Shown: piece after piece, positions 26,630 to 34,752 of the stretch | Layout of the letters: every line of letters begins with the position of its first letter | Position numbering within the stretch: position 1 is the first letter of the stretch | Source of the DNA: UBA1794 sp031552405 | Lineage (GTDB): Bacteria; Bacteroidota; Bacteroidia; Bacteroidales; Bacteroidaceae | Length of the DNA: 64,000 nt | Assembly: GCA_031552405.1 (NCBI GenBank) | Contig: JAVBMN010000017.1 | Span: 124,001-188,000 of the forward strand | Direction of reading: 5' to 3' | The notes under the pieces: model-generated | What the model was told of the DNA's origin: nothing | What the model saw: only the letters and a program-made list of their open reading frames with translations | The model's database searches: none | Position numbers and translations under genes: made by a program

Positions 26630-27568
26630 ATGAGCGAAGCAGCGCCTTTTTTAGTGTTTTCGGGCACAAATTCCAAGTATCTGGCCGAGAAGATTTGTGC
26701 GGCTCTTGATTGCCCTCTGGGTAATATGAATGTAACTCACTTTGCCGACGGGGAGTTTTCAGTATCTTATGAAGAGTCGGTACGTGGAGCACAGGTTTTT
26801 CTGGTGCAATCCACCTTCCCCAATACTGATAATTTAATGGAGCTGCTGCTGATGATTGACGCAGCAAAACGTGCCTCGGCCAAGAACGTAGTGGCGGTTA
26901 TACCCTACTTCGGATGGGCGCGGCAGGATCGTAAAGACAAGCCCCGCGTATCCATCGGTGCCAAACTGGTAGCCGATATGCTGAGTGTGGCGGGTATGGA
27001 CCGTTTGATCACGATGGACTTGCATGCGGATCAGATTCAGGGATTCTTCAATCTTCCCGTAGATCATCTGTATGCCTCGGCTGTATTCCTGCCTTATATC
27101 CAGTCGCTGAACCTGGATAATCTGGTGATTGCCGCTCCCGACGTAGGTGGATCCAAGCGCGCCAGCACCTTCAGTAAATACTTGGGAGTACCCTTGGTGC
27201 TGTGTAACAAGCAACGCCTGAAGCCCAACGAAGTAGCTGCTATGCAGATCATCGGCGAGGTGGAAGGAAAGAATGTAGTGCTCATCGACGATATGGTAGA
27301 TACGGCTGGCACCATTACAAAGGCTGCCGATTTGATGATGCAGCACGGTGCTCAATCCGTGCGTGCCATTGCCAGTCACTGCGTGATGAGTGATCCTGCT
27401 TCGGAACGTGTAGACTGTTCCAATCTTACCGAGATGGTTTTTACTGATAGTATACCTTATAAAAAAGGCTGCCCGAAGGTAAAACAGCTTTCCATAGCCG
27501 GTATCTTTGCCGAAACCATTCACAGGGTAGTGAACAATGAGTCGATCAGTTCGCAATACCTTATCTGA
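26630..27568 (+). CDS. prs: Ribose-phosphate pyrophosphokinase
   Basis: 312 residues, standard length. It has the ATP-binding YFGWARQDRKDKPR, the metal/ATP stretch ITMDLHADQIQGFF and the PRPP loop VLIDDMVDTAGT near 220-231. It makes PRPP from ribose-5-phosphate and ATP for nucleotide, His and Trp synthesis. It is monocistronic, with its own promoter, and is followed by palindrome arrays C1 and C2. Confidence 0.96.
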   Translation: MSEAAPFLVFSGTNSKYLAEKICAALDCPLGNMNVTHFADGEFSVSYEESVRGAQVFLVQSTFPNTDNLMELLLMIDAAKRASAKNVVAVIPYFGWARQDRKDKPRVSIGAKLVADMLSVAGMDRLITMDLHADQIQGFFNLPVDHLYASAVFLPYIQSLNLDNLVIAAPDVGGSKRASTFSKYLGVPLVLCNKQRLKPNEVAAMQIIGEVEGKNVVLIDDMVDTAGTITKAADLMMQHGAQSVRAIASHCVMSDPASERVDCSNLTEMVFTDSIPYKKGCPKVKQLSIAGIFAETIHRVVNNESISSQYLI

Positions 27569-27599
27569 TTAAGAAAAAACAGAAGTTATATCCCCTAAA

Positions 27600-27680
27600 A
27601 ACGCAGGCCTGAGGTTGATTGATCTCAGGCCTGCGTTTTAAAATTACAGGCCTACGTTTAGTGAAACGCAGGCCTGTAGC
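27600..27680. repeat. Palindrome array C1: four CAGGCCTG units, 21-22 bp period
   Basis: Cores start at 27604, 27626, 27647 (CAGGCCTA) and 27669. Units 1 and 2 form a perfect 13-bp stem (ACGCAGGCCTGAG with CTCAGGCCTGCGT, 10-nt loop) followed by TTTT. Units 3 and 4 form a 15-bp stem with a single mismatch (TACAGGCCTACGTTT with AAACGCAGGCCTGTA, loop AGTG). Located 31 bases after prs, between convergent genes. Confidence 0.92.
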
Positions 27681-27689
27681 ATATTAAGG

Positions 27690-27795
27690 CAACTGGTGCG
27701 CATCAGATTTCGTGCGCACGAGGTGTCTATCTGGTGCGCACCAGTTGAAAGATTGGTGCGCACGAATTGTTTGATTGACGCGCACCAGTTGAAGT
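27690..27795. repeat. Palindrome array C2: five TGCGCA-core units, mostly 22-bp period
   Basis: Core centres lie at about 27699.5, 27715.5, 27737.5, 27759.5 and 27781.5, so the steps are 16, 22, 22 and 22. The full unit is TGGTGCGCACCA-like (CGTGCGCACG in unit 2; the last core is CGCGCA). Flanks pair between units: 1 with 3 (AACTGGTGCGCATCAGA with TCTGGTGCGCACCAGTT, one mismatch), 1 with 5, and 2 with 4 (TTCGTGCGCAC with GTGCGCACGAA). It follows array C1 directly. Confidence 0.88.
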
Positions 27796-27820
27796 GGGGA
27801 AATGGCTTGTTTTCGGGTGC

Positions 27821-28696
27821 TTATTCTTCTATCGGGAATGTGCGCGAGCCGATCAGGCTGCCATCTGCAAAGATCTCCACACGGTACTTTCCGGCGTACA
27901 GGAATTCTTCTACGTCCCAATACAGGATTACAGTTTGTTCCTCTCCGGTGTATTCAACGGCTTTCTTGATGGAGTAGGGGATGGTGCGGTTCTCGTAGGC
28001 AAATGTGCCGGCATTGCCCAAAATGGAATTGTCGGGCTTTACGAGGCGCACGTAGAGGGCTTTCGTACCAGTCTCGGCTGTTACGTTGCGGGCAATGGCA
28101 AAGTTGATCTGGAACTGTTTTACATCCTTTATCTTCTTGGCCTCCTTACCGCGCTTGTTTTTGGCGATGAGACTGATATTGGTAGCATCCAGTCGCGAGG
28201 CAAGGGTTACCTTTTCATTCAGATTTTGCTTGTCCTGTGACAGGGATGAGATTTGTGCAGTAGCCTCGTTGTATTTGGCGGTCACCTCTTGTGCCAGAAC
28301 TTTCAACCCTGCATTTTCTCGGTTCAGCGAGTCTACCTGGCGTACATAGGTTACCAATATCTTACGCAGGGTGGCCAGTTCTTCCTTCAGACGGCGTATT
28401 TCGGAGGCGTTTTCCGACTTTACATTTTTCAGTTCCTCCAACAGGCGTTGTACTTTTACCTGTTCTTCGGTTAGCTTCTTGGCGATGGAGTCGTTTTTTA
28501 CAGAGAACTTTAATTCGTCATATTGCTGTGAGAAGGCACTGTATTCTTTTTCCAGTTCCTGCTTGTCCAGCTCGAAATTCTGTACCAGTTCCATGTTCTC
28601 CTGTTTGGATTCCTGCAGCAGATAACTCACATATACCACTGCTCCGATTAGTACTAACAGTACAATGGCAAGGATTATCCAATAACTCTTTTTCAT
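27821..28696 (-). CDS. Membrane-anchored coiled-coil protein of unknown function
   Basis: 291 residues; I do not recognise a named family. One N-terminal membrane helix (about 6-26, WIILAIVLLVLIGAVVYVSYL) is followed by a long coiled coil with heptads (about 28-175, rich in L/E/K, for example EELKNVKSENASEIRRLKEEL). A compact beta-rich C-terminal domain (about 190-291, with ALYVRLVKPDNSILG, VILYWDVEEFLYAGKYRVEIFADG) ends the protein. The layout suggests a periplasm-facing coiled coil carrying a small sandwich domain, perhaps in envelope organisation; this is inference. A TACTTTTGC box (28805-28813, minus) is about 110 nt upstream, giving a leader with short hairpins. Confidence 0.75.
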   Translation of the reverse strand: MKKSYWIILAIVLLVLIGAVVYVSYLLQESKQENMELVQNFELDKQELEKEYSAFSQQYDELKFSVKNDSIAKKLTEEQVKVQRLLEELKNVKSENASEIRRLKEELATLRKILVTYVRQVDSLNRENAGLKVLAQEVTAKYNEATAQISSLSQDKQNLNEKVTLASRLDATNISLIAKNKRGKEAKKIKDVKQFQINFAIARNVTAETGTKALYVRLVKPDNSILGNAGTFAYENRTIPYSIKKAVEYTGEEQTVILYWDVEEFLYAGKYRVEIFADGSLIGSRTFPIEE

Positions 28697-28804
28697 ATAC
28701 TACGTATCGTTCTTTGAATCATGTACGGGCTTCTTCGGGCAGAACTCCGTATCGTTTTATTATTTATAATGTAAAGGGCAACGCCCTGTTGCTGTAACAG
28801 CTTT

Positions 28805-28813
28805 GCAAAAGTA
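28805..28813 (-). promoter_or_regulatory. -7 box for the coiled-coil gene
   Basis: Minus-strand TACTTTTGC; the implied leader is about 100 nt and includes GGGC-CAA-CGCCC-like and GCTG-TTA-CAGC hairpins. Confidence 0.45.
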
Positions 28814-28898
28814 CGTAATTTGTGGTTAAAATGGCCGTCTGCCTCTTACAATTAACTTAAATTATTAGGGAAATATTTCCCCAATCGGTGGAAGATTG

Positions 28899-28907
28899 TA
28901 ATTTTGC
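28899..28907 (+). promoter_or_regulatory. -7 box for mdh
   Basis: TAATTTTGC fits TAnnTTTGC and leaves a leader of about 53 nt. Confidence 0.5.
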
Positions 28908-28966
28908 AGTCAAATTCAATGAATGCATTATCGCGTATTTATTAACTCAATAAAATAATAGAATTT

Positions 28967-29908
28967 ATGTCAAAAGTAACCGTAGTAGGTGCCGGTAACG
29001 TAGGTGCCACTTGTGCAAATGTACTTGCCTTTAATGAAGTAGCTGATGAGGTAGTAATGCTGGATGTAAAAGAAGGTGTTTCCGAAGGAAAAGCCATGGA
29101 TATGATGCAGACAGCTCAGTTGTTGGGCTTTGACACTACGCTTGTAGGATGCACCAATGACTATGCACAAACTGCAGGAAGCGATGTAGTGGTTATCACT
29201 TCGGGTATTCCCCGTAAGCCGGGTATGACCCGCGAGGAACTCATCGGAGTGAATGCCGGTATCGTGAAGTCGGTAGCTGAGAATATCCTGAAATATTCTC
29301 CCAATGCCATCCTTGTAGTAATCTCTAACCCGATGGATACCATGACGTATCTTGCACTGAAAACTCTCGGTCTGCCGAAGAATCGTATTATCGGTATGGG
29401 TGGAGCACTGGATAGCAGCCGCTTTAAATATTTCTTATCACAGGCACTCGGATGCAATGCCAACGAAGTAGAAGGTATGGTAATCGGTGGTCATGGTGAT
29501 ACTACTATGATTCCTTTGGCTCGTCTGGCTACTTACAAAGGTGTTCCCGTAAGCACTCTTCTCTCTGCTGAGGCATTGGATAAGGTGGTGGCCGACACGA
29601 TGGTAGGTGGTGCTACTCTGACTAAATATCTGGGTACCTCTGCATGGTACGCACCTGGTGCAGCAGGAGCTTTTGTGGTTGAATCTATCCTTCACAATCA
29701 GAATAAAATGATCCCCTGCTCGGTATATGTAGAAGGAGAATATGGTGAAAACGACATCTGTATCGGTGTACCTTGTATCTTGGGCAAGAACGGTATTGAG
29801 AAGATCGTAGAACTGGATCTTACTGCGGATGAAAAGGCTAAATTTGCAGCCAGTGCAGTAGCCGTTCGTCAGACAAATGACGCTCTGAAAGAAGTCGGCG
29901 CACTCTAA
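28967..29908 (+). CDS. mdh: Malate dehydrogenase
   Basis: 313 residues of the LDH-like MDH class. NAD-binding TVVGAGNVGATCANVLA is at the N-terminus, with the acidic LDVKEG that selects NAD over NADP. Substrate motifs are GIPRKPGMTREEL (the arginines), ISNPMDTMTYLA and catalytic GGHGDTTMIPLAR with the active-site histidine. It interconverts malate and oxaloacetate in the reductive/oxidative TCA branch. Monocistronic, with its own promoter and terminator. Confidence 0.97.
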   Translation: MSKVTVVGAGNVGATCANVLAFNEVADEVVMLDVKEGVSEGKAMDMMQTAQLLGFDTTLVGCTNDYAQTAGSDVVVITSGIPRKPGMTREELIGVNAGIVKSVAENILKYSPNAILVVISNPMDTMTYLALKTLGLPKNRIIGMGGALDSSRFKYFLSQALGCNANEVEGMVIGGHGDTTMIPLARLATYKGVPVSTLLSAEALDKVVADTMVGGATLTKYLGTSAWYAPGAAGAFVVESILHNQNKMIPCSVYVEGEYGENDICIGVPCILGKNGIEKIVELDLTADEKAKFAASAVAVRQTNDALKEVGAL

Positions 29909-29928
29909 TTTTGTATCGAAAATTTTGT

Positions 29929-29975
29929 AAGGCATTAAAAGGTGAAATTCATTCATCTTTTAATGCCTTTCTTAT
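29929..29975 (+). terminator. Terminator after mdh
   Basis: AAGGCATTAAAAG (29929-29941) pairs perfectly with CTTTTAATGCCTT (29957-29969), and a T-rich tail follows. Confidence 0.85.
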
Positions 29976-30067
29976 TTATAGGTGTGGATTTCATTCTATT
30001 TGACCGGAAAATGAGAATTATCCGGAAATATTTATGAGTACGTTTGGAGTATATTAAATATATTTCA

Positions 30068-30075
30068 TACTTTTG
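30068..30075 (+). promoter_or_regulatory. -7 box for the WecA-like/ugd/glmS operon
   Basis: TACTTTTG lies 24 bases before the ATG at 30100. Confidence 0.5.
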
Positions 30076-30099
30076 TCTTCAAATTAAATAGCATTGATT

Positions 30100-31230
30100 A
30101 TGGAATACCTTAATGAAGTAGTGAAGCATATGGATTTGTTGTATGTAATAGCCGTGTTTCTTCTTGCTTTCTTCTTGGAATGGACTGTACTTCCTAAAAT
30201 ATTACTTATCTCTCGTAAGAAACACTTGTATGACATACCGGATAGCCGGAAAGCGCATAACATAGCTACTCCGCGCCTGGCAGGTGTGTCGTTTATCCCT
30301 ATCGTTTTGCTTAGTTTCTTGTTGGTTATTTTCTTCTACATGAATATTGAACGGCCTGATACGTCCGATACTTGGAAAATACAATCCTTTGCCAGCGAGC
30401 TGTTGATGCTGATATGCGGTATGATTATGCTGCTGCTTATAGGCGTGAAGGACGACTTGGTGGGAGCTACGTTTAAATCGAAATTCCGCATTCAGTTCCT
30501 TGCTGCATTCTGCTTTACCATGGGGCATGTATATTTCAATCAGATTTATGGAATAGGCGGTTTTGAAACTCTGCCCTGGTGGGTTGCAGTTCCCTTATCC
30601 ATCTTTATCGTTGTATTGGTTACTAATGCCATTAACCTGATTGACGGTATTGACGGTCTTGCCTCCGGATTGAGTATGGTAGCGGCACTCTCTATGGGAG
30701 TTTCGTTCTATCTGCGTAGCATGATCCCTCAATGTATGCTGGCGTTTGCCTGCGTGGGAGTGTTGGTTCCGTTCTTCTACTACAATGTATTGAAGCGCCA
30801 GGAACGCAAACTCTTTATGGGAGATACGGGCTCTTTGGCGTTAGGCTTCTTGTTGAGCTACCTGGCTATCCGTCACAGTATACTGAATCCTGGTGAGGAT
30901 TATGATATGATGCCGATTTTGTTGCCTATCAGCGTGCTTTTTGTACCCGTGTTTGATGTGGCCCGTGTGATGATGACCCGCCGTTCCAATAAACAACCCA
31001 TCTTTAAACCCGACCGCAGTCACATTCACCACAAACTGCTGGATGCTGGCTTTAAGCATCGTACAGCCATGTTGATTATCGTATCAACTTCTTTTGTAAT
31101 GCTTTGTCTTAACATGCTTTTAAGTGTATTTCTAAATATAAATGTAATTATCATCCTGGATTTTGTAATTGGATTTCTGTTCTACAAGTGGATTGTGTAC
31201 TATACAAAGAGAAGGGAATTAAAACAGTAA
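30100..31230 (+). CDS. WecA/MraY-family undecaprenyl-phosphate sugar-1-phosphate transferase
   Basis: 376 residues from ATG 30100 (a TTG at 30094 is in frame but less likely). There are about ten membrane helices. Family motifs are DIPDSRKAHNIATPRLAGVSF, the catalytic aspartates in KDDLVGATFKSKF, NLIDGIDGLASG, FMGDTGSLALGF, and the HIHHKLLDAGF loop diagnostic of WecA-like rather than MraY enzymes. It transfers a sugar-1-phosphate, usually GlcNAc-1-P, from a UDP-sugar to undecaprenyl phosphate to start a surface glycan. It is followed six bases later by ugd. Confidence 0.88.
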   Translation: MEYLNEVVKHMDLLYVIAVFLLAFFLEWTVLPKILLISRKKHLYDIPDSRKAHNIATPRLAGVSFIPIVLLSFLLVIFFYMNIERPDTSDTWKIQSFASELLMLICGMIMLLLIGVKDDLVGATFKSKFRIQFLAAFCFTMGHVYFNQIYGIGGFETLPWWVAVPLSIFIVVLVTNAINLIDGIDGLASGLSMVAALSMGVSFYLRSMIPQCMLAFACVGVLVPFFYYNVLKRQERKLFMGDTGSLALGFLLSYLAIRHSILNPGEDYDMMPILLPISVLFVPVFDVARVMMTRRSNKQPIFKPDRSHIHHKLLDAGFKHRTAMLIIVSTSFVMLCLNMLLSVFLNINVIIILDFVIGFLFYKWIVYYTKRRELKQ

Positions 31231-31236
31231 ACAAGT

Positions 31237-32583
31237 ATGAATATCGCTATCGTTGGGACTGGCTATGTAGGCTTAGTTTCCGGAACCTGCTTTGCTGAAG
31301 TAGGTGCAAATGTGACTTGTATTGATGTTCTTCAAGAAAAAATAGACTTATTAAATTCCGGTCAGGTGCCCATTTATGAGCCAGGACTGGAAGAAATGAT
31401 TCGCCGCAATATGAAGGCAGGTCGCTTAAAGTTCTCCACCTCTCTTGTGGATGCACTTCAAGATGTAAGCGTAGTCTTTATTGCCGTAGGTACCCCGCCC
31501 GATGAAGACGGAAGTGCAGACCTTCAATATGTGATGGATGTAGCCCGTACCATTGGGCAAAACATGGATAAGTACCTTGTAATAGTAACCAAGAGTACAG
31601 TGCCGGTAGGAACTTCCAAGAAAGTGGAGGCGATTATTCAGGAGGAACTTGATAAACGAAGTGAACAACTCGAATTTGATGTAGCCTCAAATCCCGAGTT
31701 CCTGAAAGAAGGTGCAGCCGTAAAAGACTTTTTAAGTCCGGACCGCGTAATTGTAGGAGTCAGCTCAGAACGTGCCAAGAAAATGATGAGTAAATTGTAC
31801 CGCCCCTTCCTGCTGAACAATTTCCGTGTAATATTTACTGATGTACCTTCGGCCGAGATGATTAAATACGCCGCCAATTCAATGCTCGCCACTCGTATCA
31901 GCTTTATGAATGATATTGCAAACCTGTGCGAACTGGTAGGTGCGGATGTGAATATGGTGCGTATTGGTATAGGCTCCGATCTTCGTATTGGAAAGAAATT
32001 CCTTTATCCGGGTTGTGGATACGGTGGAAGTTGTTTCCCCAAAGACGTGAAAGCGCTTATCATAGCTGCTGAGAAAAAAGGGTATCCCATGCGTGTACTG
32101 AAAGCAGTGGAAGAGGTAAATGATGAGCAGAAGAGCGTGTTGTTCCATAAACTCACTGACTGTCTGGGTGCATCTCTTGAGGGTAAGCACATTGCTTTGT
32201 GGGGACTCTCATTCAAGCCTGAAACCGATGACATGCGTGAGGCTACTTCACTCGTCCTGATTGATAAGATTGTGGCTGCGGGAGGTACTGTTTCAGTATA
32301 TGACCCTGTGGCCATGGAAGAATGTCAGCGCCGTATCGGAGATAAAGTATCGTATGCCAAAGATATGTATGAAGCAGTTATCGATGTGGATGCTATGATA
32401 CTTGTTACCGAATGGAAACAGTTCCGTCTGCCAAGTTGGGCGGTGTTAAAGAAAGTAATGAAGAACCCGCTGATTCTGGATGGCCGGAACATCTATCTGA
32501 AAGAAGAGATGTGCGAATTGGGCTTTGAGTACGCTGGAATCGGATCTGGTTGTTCTAAAAATAAACTTAAAGTAGAAGAATAA
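31237..32583 (+). CDS. ugd: UDP-glucose 6-dehydrogenase
   Basis: 448 residues. NAD-binding NIAIVGTGYVGLVSGTCFAE opens the protein. FIAVGTPPDEDGSADL, SNPEFLKEGAAVKDFL and the catalytic-cysteine loop YPGCGYGGSCFPKDVKAL (near 255-275) are complete. WGLSFKPETDDMREATS is the C-terminal UDP-binding motif. It oxidises UDP-glucose to UDP-glucuronate for surface polysaccharide. It sits between the WecA-like gene and glmS, with seven bases to glmS. Confidence 0.96.
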   Translation: MNIAIVGTGYVGLVSGTCFAEVGANVTCIDVLQEKIDLLNSGQVPIYEPGLEEMIRRNMKAGRLKFSTSLVDALQDVSVVFIAVGTPPDEDGSADLQYVMDVARTIGQNMDKYLVIVTKSTVPVGTSKKVEAIIQEELDKRSEQLEFDVASNPEFLKEGAAVKDFLSPDRVIVGVSSERAKKMMSKLYRPFLLNNFRVIFTDVPSAEMIKYAANSMLATRISFMNDIANLCELVGADVNMVRIGIGSDLRIGKKFLYPGCGYGGSCFPKDVKALIIAAEKKGYPMRVLKAVEEVNDEQKSVLFHKLTDCLGASLEGKHIALWGLSFKPETDDMREATSLVLIDKIVAAGGTVSVYDPVAMEECQRRIGDKVSYAKDMYEAVIDVDAMILVTEWKQFRLPSWAVLKKVMKNPLILDGRNIYLKEEMCELGFEYAGIGSGCSKNKLKVEE

Positions 32584-32590
32584 ACAATAC

Positions 32591-34471
32591 ATGTGTGGTA
32601 TCGTAGGATATATCGGGCATAAGGATGCCTATCCCATCTTGATTAAGGGACTAAAACGCCTTGAGTATCGTGGCTATGACAGCGCCGGAGTAGCCATGAT
32701 CAGTGCGGATACAGGCCTGTTGAATGTATACAAACAGCAAGGAAAAGTAGCGGATCTTGAAGCATACACTGCAGGTAAAGATTGCAGCGGGCATATCGGA
32801 ATAGCCCACACCCGTTGGGCTACCCACGGAATCCCGAATCAGAAGAATGCGCATCCGCACCTCTCTGAGTCTGAATCACTGGCCTTGATTCACAATGGAA
32901 TCATTGAAAATTATGCCGATCTGAAGTTGCAGCTTCAGGAAAAAGGTTACACCTTCCGCAGTGAAACAGATACGGAAGTACTGGTGCAGCTTATCGAATA
33001 TTTCTACAGCCGCGTGGTATCGGGCAAGGAAGCTCAGGAACGAAAGGCTCATCACGACCTGTTGAGTGCCATTCAGCTAGCTCTTCGGAGTGTGGTGGGT
33101 GCGTATGCACTTGCTATAGTAGATAAGAGTGATCCTGATACGATAATATGTGCCCGTAAGAGCAGTCCGCTGGTAGTGGGGCTGGGTGAAGGCGAATACC
33201 TTATCGGTAGTGACGCTACCCCTATCATAGAGTATACTGACCAGGTGATTTATCTGAACGATGGTGAAATAGCCTTGCTGCGAAAAGGCAAACCGATTCG
33301 CATCGTTGACTTGGAAAATGCGGAGATAGACCCCTCCATTCAAACCATTGATATGGACATCAACCAGCTGGAAAAAGGAGGATATCCTCATTTCATGCTG
33401 AAAGAAATCTATGAACAACCCCGAAGCATTCTGGAATGCATGAGTGGACGTGTAAGTCCTGACAGTGTAATGTTAGGTGCTGTGCGCGACCATACCGAAC
33501 GCCTGAGGAATGCCAGTCGATACATTATAGTAGCCTGCGGTACCTCCTGGCATGCAGCCCTTATCGGGAAGCATCTGTTGGAACACTTCTGTCGTATTCC
33601 GGTGACGGTGGAGTATGCCTCGGAATTCCGTTACTCAAACCCTGTACTTACAGGCGATGAGGTAGTTATAGCCATCTCACAAAGTGGCGAGACAGCCGAT
33701 ACACTGGCTGCCATTGAACTGGCAAAAAGCAAAGGGGCCTTTATCTTCGGTATCTGTAATGCCGTGGGCTCTTCCATTCCACGTGCTACTGATACTGGTT
33801 GCTACATCCATGTAGGTCCGGAGATTGGTGTAGCCAGTACGAAGGCTTTCACCGGGCAAGTTACCACTCTCATCATGATGGCCCTGAGCCTGGGACATGA
33901 GTTGGGTACTATTCCGGAAGAAGAGTACAAGGCTGTGATAGCCGACATGCTTCGTCTTCCTGAGCTTATGGAAGAGGTGTTAAAGGTAGCTCCGAAAGTA
34001 GAGGAAATCTCATCCTATTTCACTTATGCGCGCAACTTCATCTATTTAGGCCGTGGGTATAACTATCCCGTAGCTCTGGAAGGTGCCTTAAAGCTGAAAG
34101 AGATTTCATACATCCACGCCGAAGGTTATCCTGCTGCCGAGATGAAGCACGGTCCCATTGCCCTTATCGACGAGGAGATGCCGGTGGTATTTATCGCTAC
34201 CAAGAACTCGATGTACGAAAAGGTAGTCAGCAATATCCAGGAGGTAAAAGCCCGGAAAGGACGTGTGATCTCTATCGTAAATGAATGTGATTGTAACGGG
34301 GAAAATTCAAAGATAGGAGATATTTGTATTTCAATCCCCCCTATCCATGAGTGTTTAGAGCCGTTGCTTGCCACCCTTCCGCTGCAATTGCTGGCGTATT
34401 ATATTGCAGTGCGTCGCGGACTGGACGTGGATCAACCTCGTAATCTGGCTAAATCGGTTACAGTAGAGTAA
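32591..34471 (+). CDS. glmS: Glutamine-fructose-6-phosphate aminotransferase
   Basis: 626 residues. The N-terminal glutaminase begins at the nucleophile Cys2 (MCGIVGYIGHKDAYPIL) with HTRWATHGIPN and HNGIIENYADLK. Two SIS domains follow (CGTSWHAALIG; SQSGETADT), ending with the conserved NLAKSVTVE. It makes glucosamine-6-phosphate, the entry to UDP-GlcNAc. I saw no glmS ribozyme or obvious leader element; the gene is seven bases after ugd in the same operon. A strong terminator follows. Confidence 0.97.
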   Translation: MCGIVGYIGHKDAYPILIKGLKRLEYRGYDSAGVAMISADTGLLNVYKQQGKVADLEAYTAGKDCSGHIGIAHTRWATHGIPNQKNAHPHLSESESLALIHNGIIENYADLKLQLQEKGYTFRSETDTEVLVQLIEYFYSRVVSGKEAQERKAHHDLLSAIQLALRSVVGAYALAIVDKSDPDTIICARKSSPLVVGLGEGEYLIGSDATPIIEYTDQVIYLNDGEIALLRKGKPIRIVDLENAEIDPSIQTIDMDINQLEKGGYPHFMLKEIYEQPRSILECMSGRVSPDSVMLGAVRDHTERLRNASRYIIVACGTSWHAALIGKHLLEHFCRIPVTVEYASEFRYSNPVLTGDEVVIAISQSGETADTLAAIELAKSKGAFIFGICNAVGSSIPRATDTGCYIHVGPEIGVASTKAFTGQVTTLIMMALSLGHELGTIPEEEYKAVIADMLRLPELMEEVLKVAPKVEEISSYFTYARNFIYLGRGYNYPVALEGALKLKEISYIHAEGYPAAEMKHGPIALIDEEMPVVFIATKNSMYEKVVSNIQEVKARKGRVISIVNECDCNGENSKIGDICISIPPIHECLEPLLATLPLQLLAYYIAVRRGLDVDQPRNLAKSVTVE

Positions 34472-34495
34472 GCTAAGATTTATTCTTCCTATACA

Positions 34496-34541
34496 GCACT
34501 CCCGGAGTTCGTACAATTAGAAACTCCGGGAGTGCTTTTTT
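34496..34541 (+). terminator. Strong terminator after glmS
   Basis: GCACTCCCGGAGTT (34496-34509) pairs perfectly with AACTCCGGGAGTGC (34522-34535), followed by TTTTTT. Confidence 0.95.
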
Positions 34542-34667
34542 ATAAAAAGTGTATATCTGCATGAATGGGCTGCCATAGCTCTACAGTAAAGTGATCAAAG
34601 CAGTGTAAAATGCATATTAGATGTGTTTTTAATCAATACCCACCCCTTATTGCTTAAAAAGCAAGCC

Positions 34668-34697
34668 TTGAGAAATAAAATAATACATTATCTTTGC
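34668..34697 (+). promoter_or_regulatory. Promoter of the GH127 gene
   Basis: A TTG at 34668-34670 and TATCTTTGC at 34689-34697 are 18 bases apart; the leader is about 50 nt. Confidence 0.6.
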
Positions 34698-34752
34698 AGA
34701 GGTTGTCGAGGCAATCACTCGTAAAAGCATATTATTAGATTACTTAATATCA

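Noticed and set aside
27690..27795. Plasmid-style iterons marking an origin
   Set aside because: The units are palindromic rather than directional, they lie between convergent housekeeping genes, and no replication initiator gene is adjacent.
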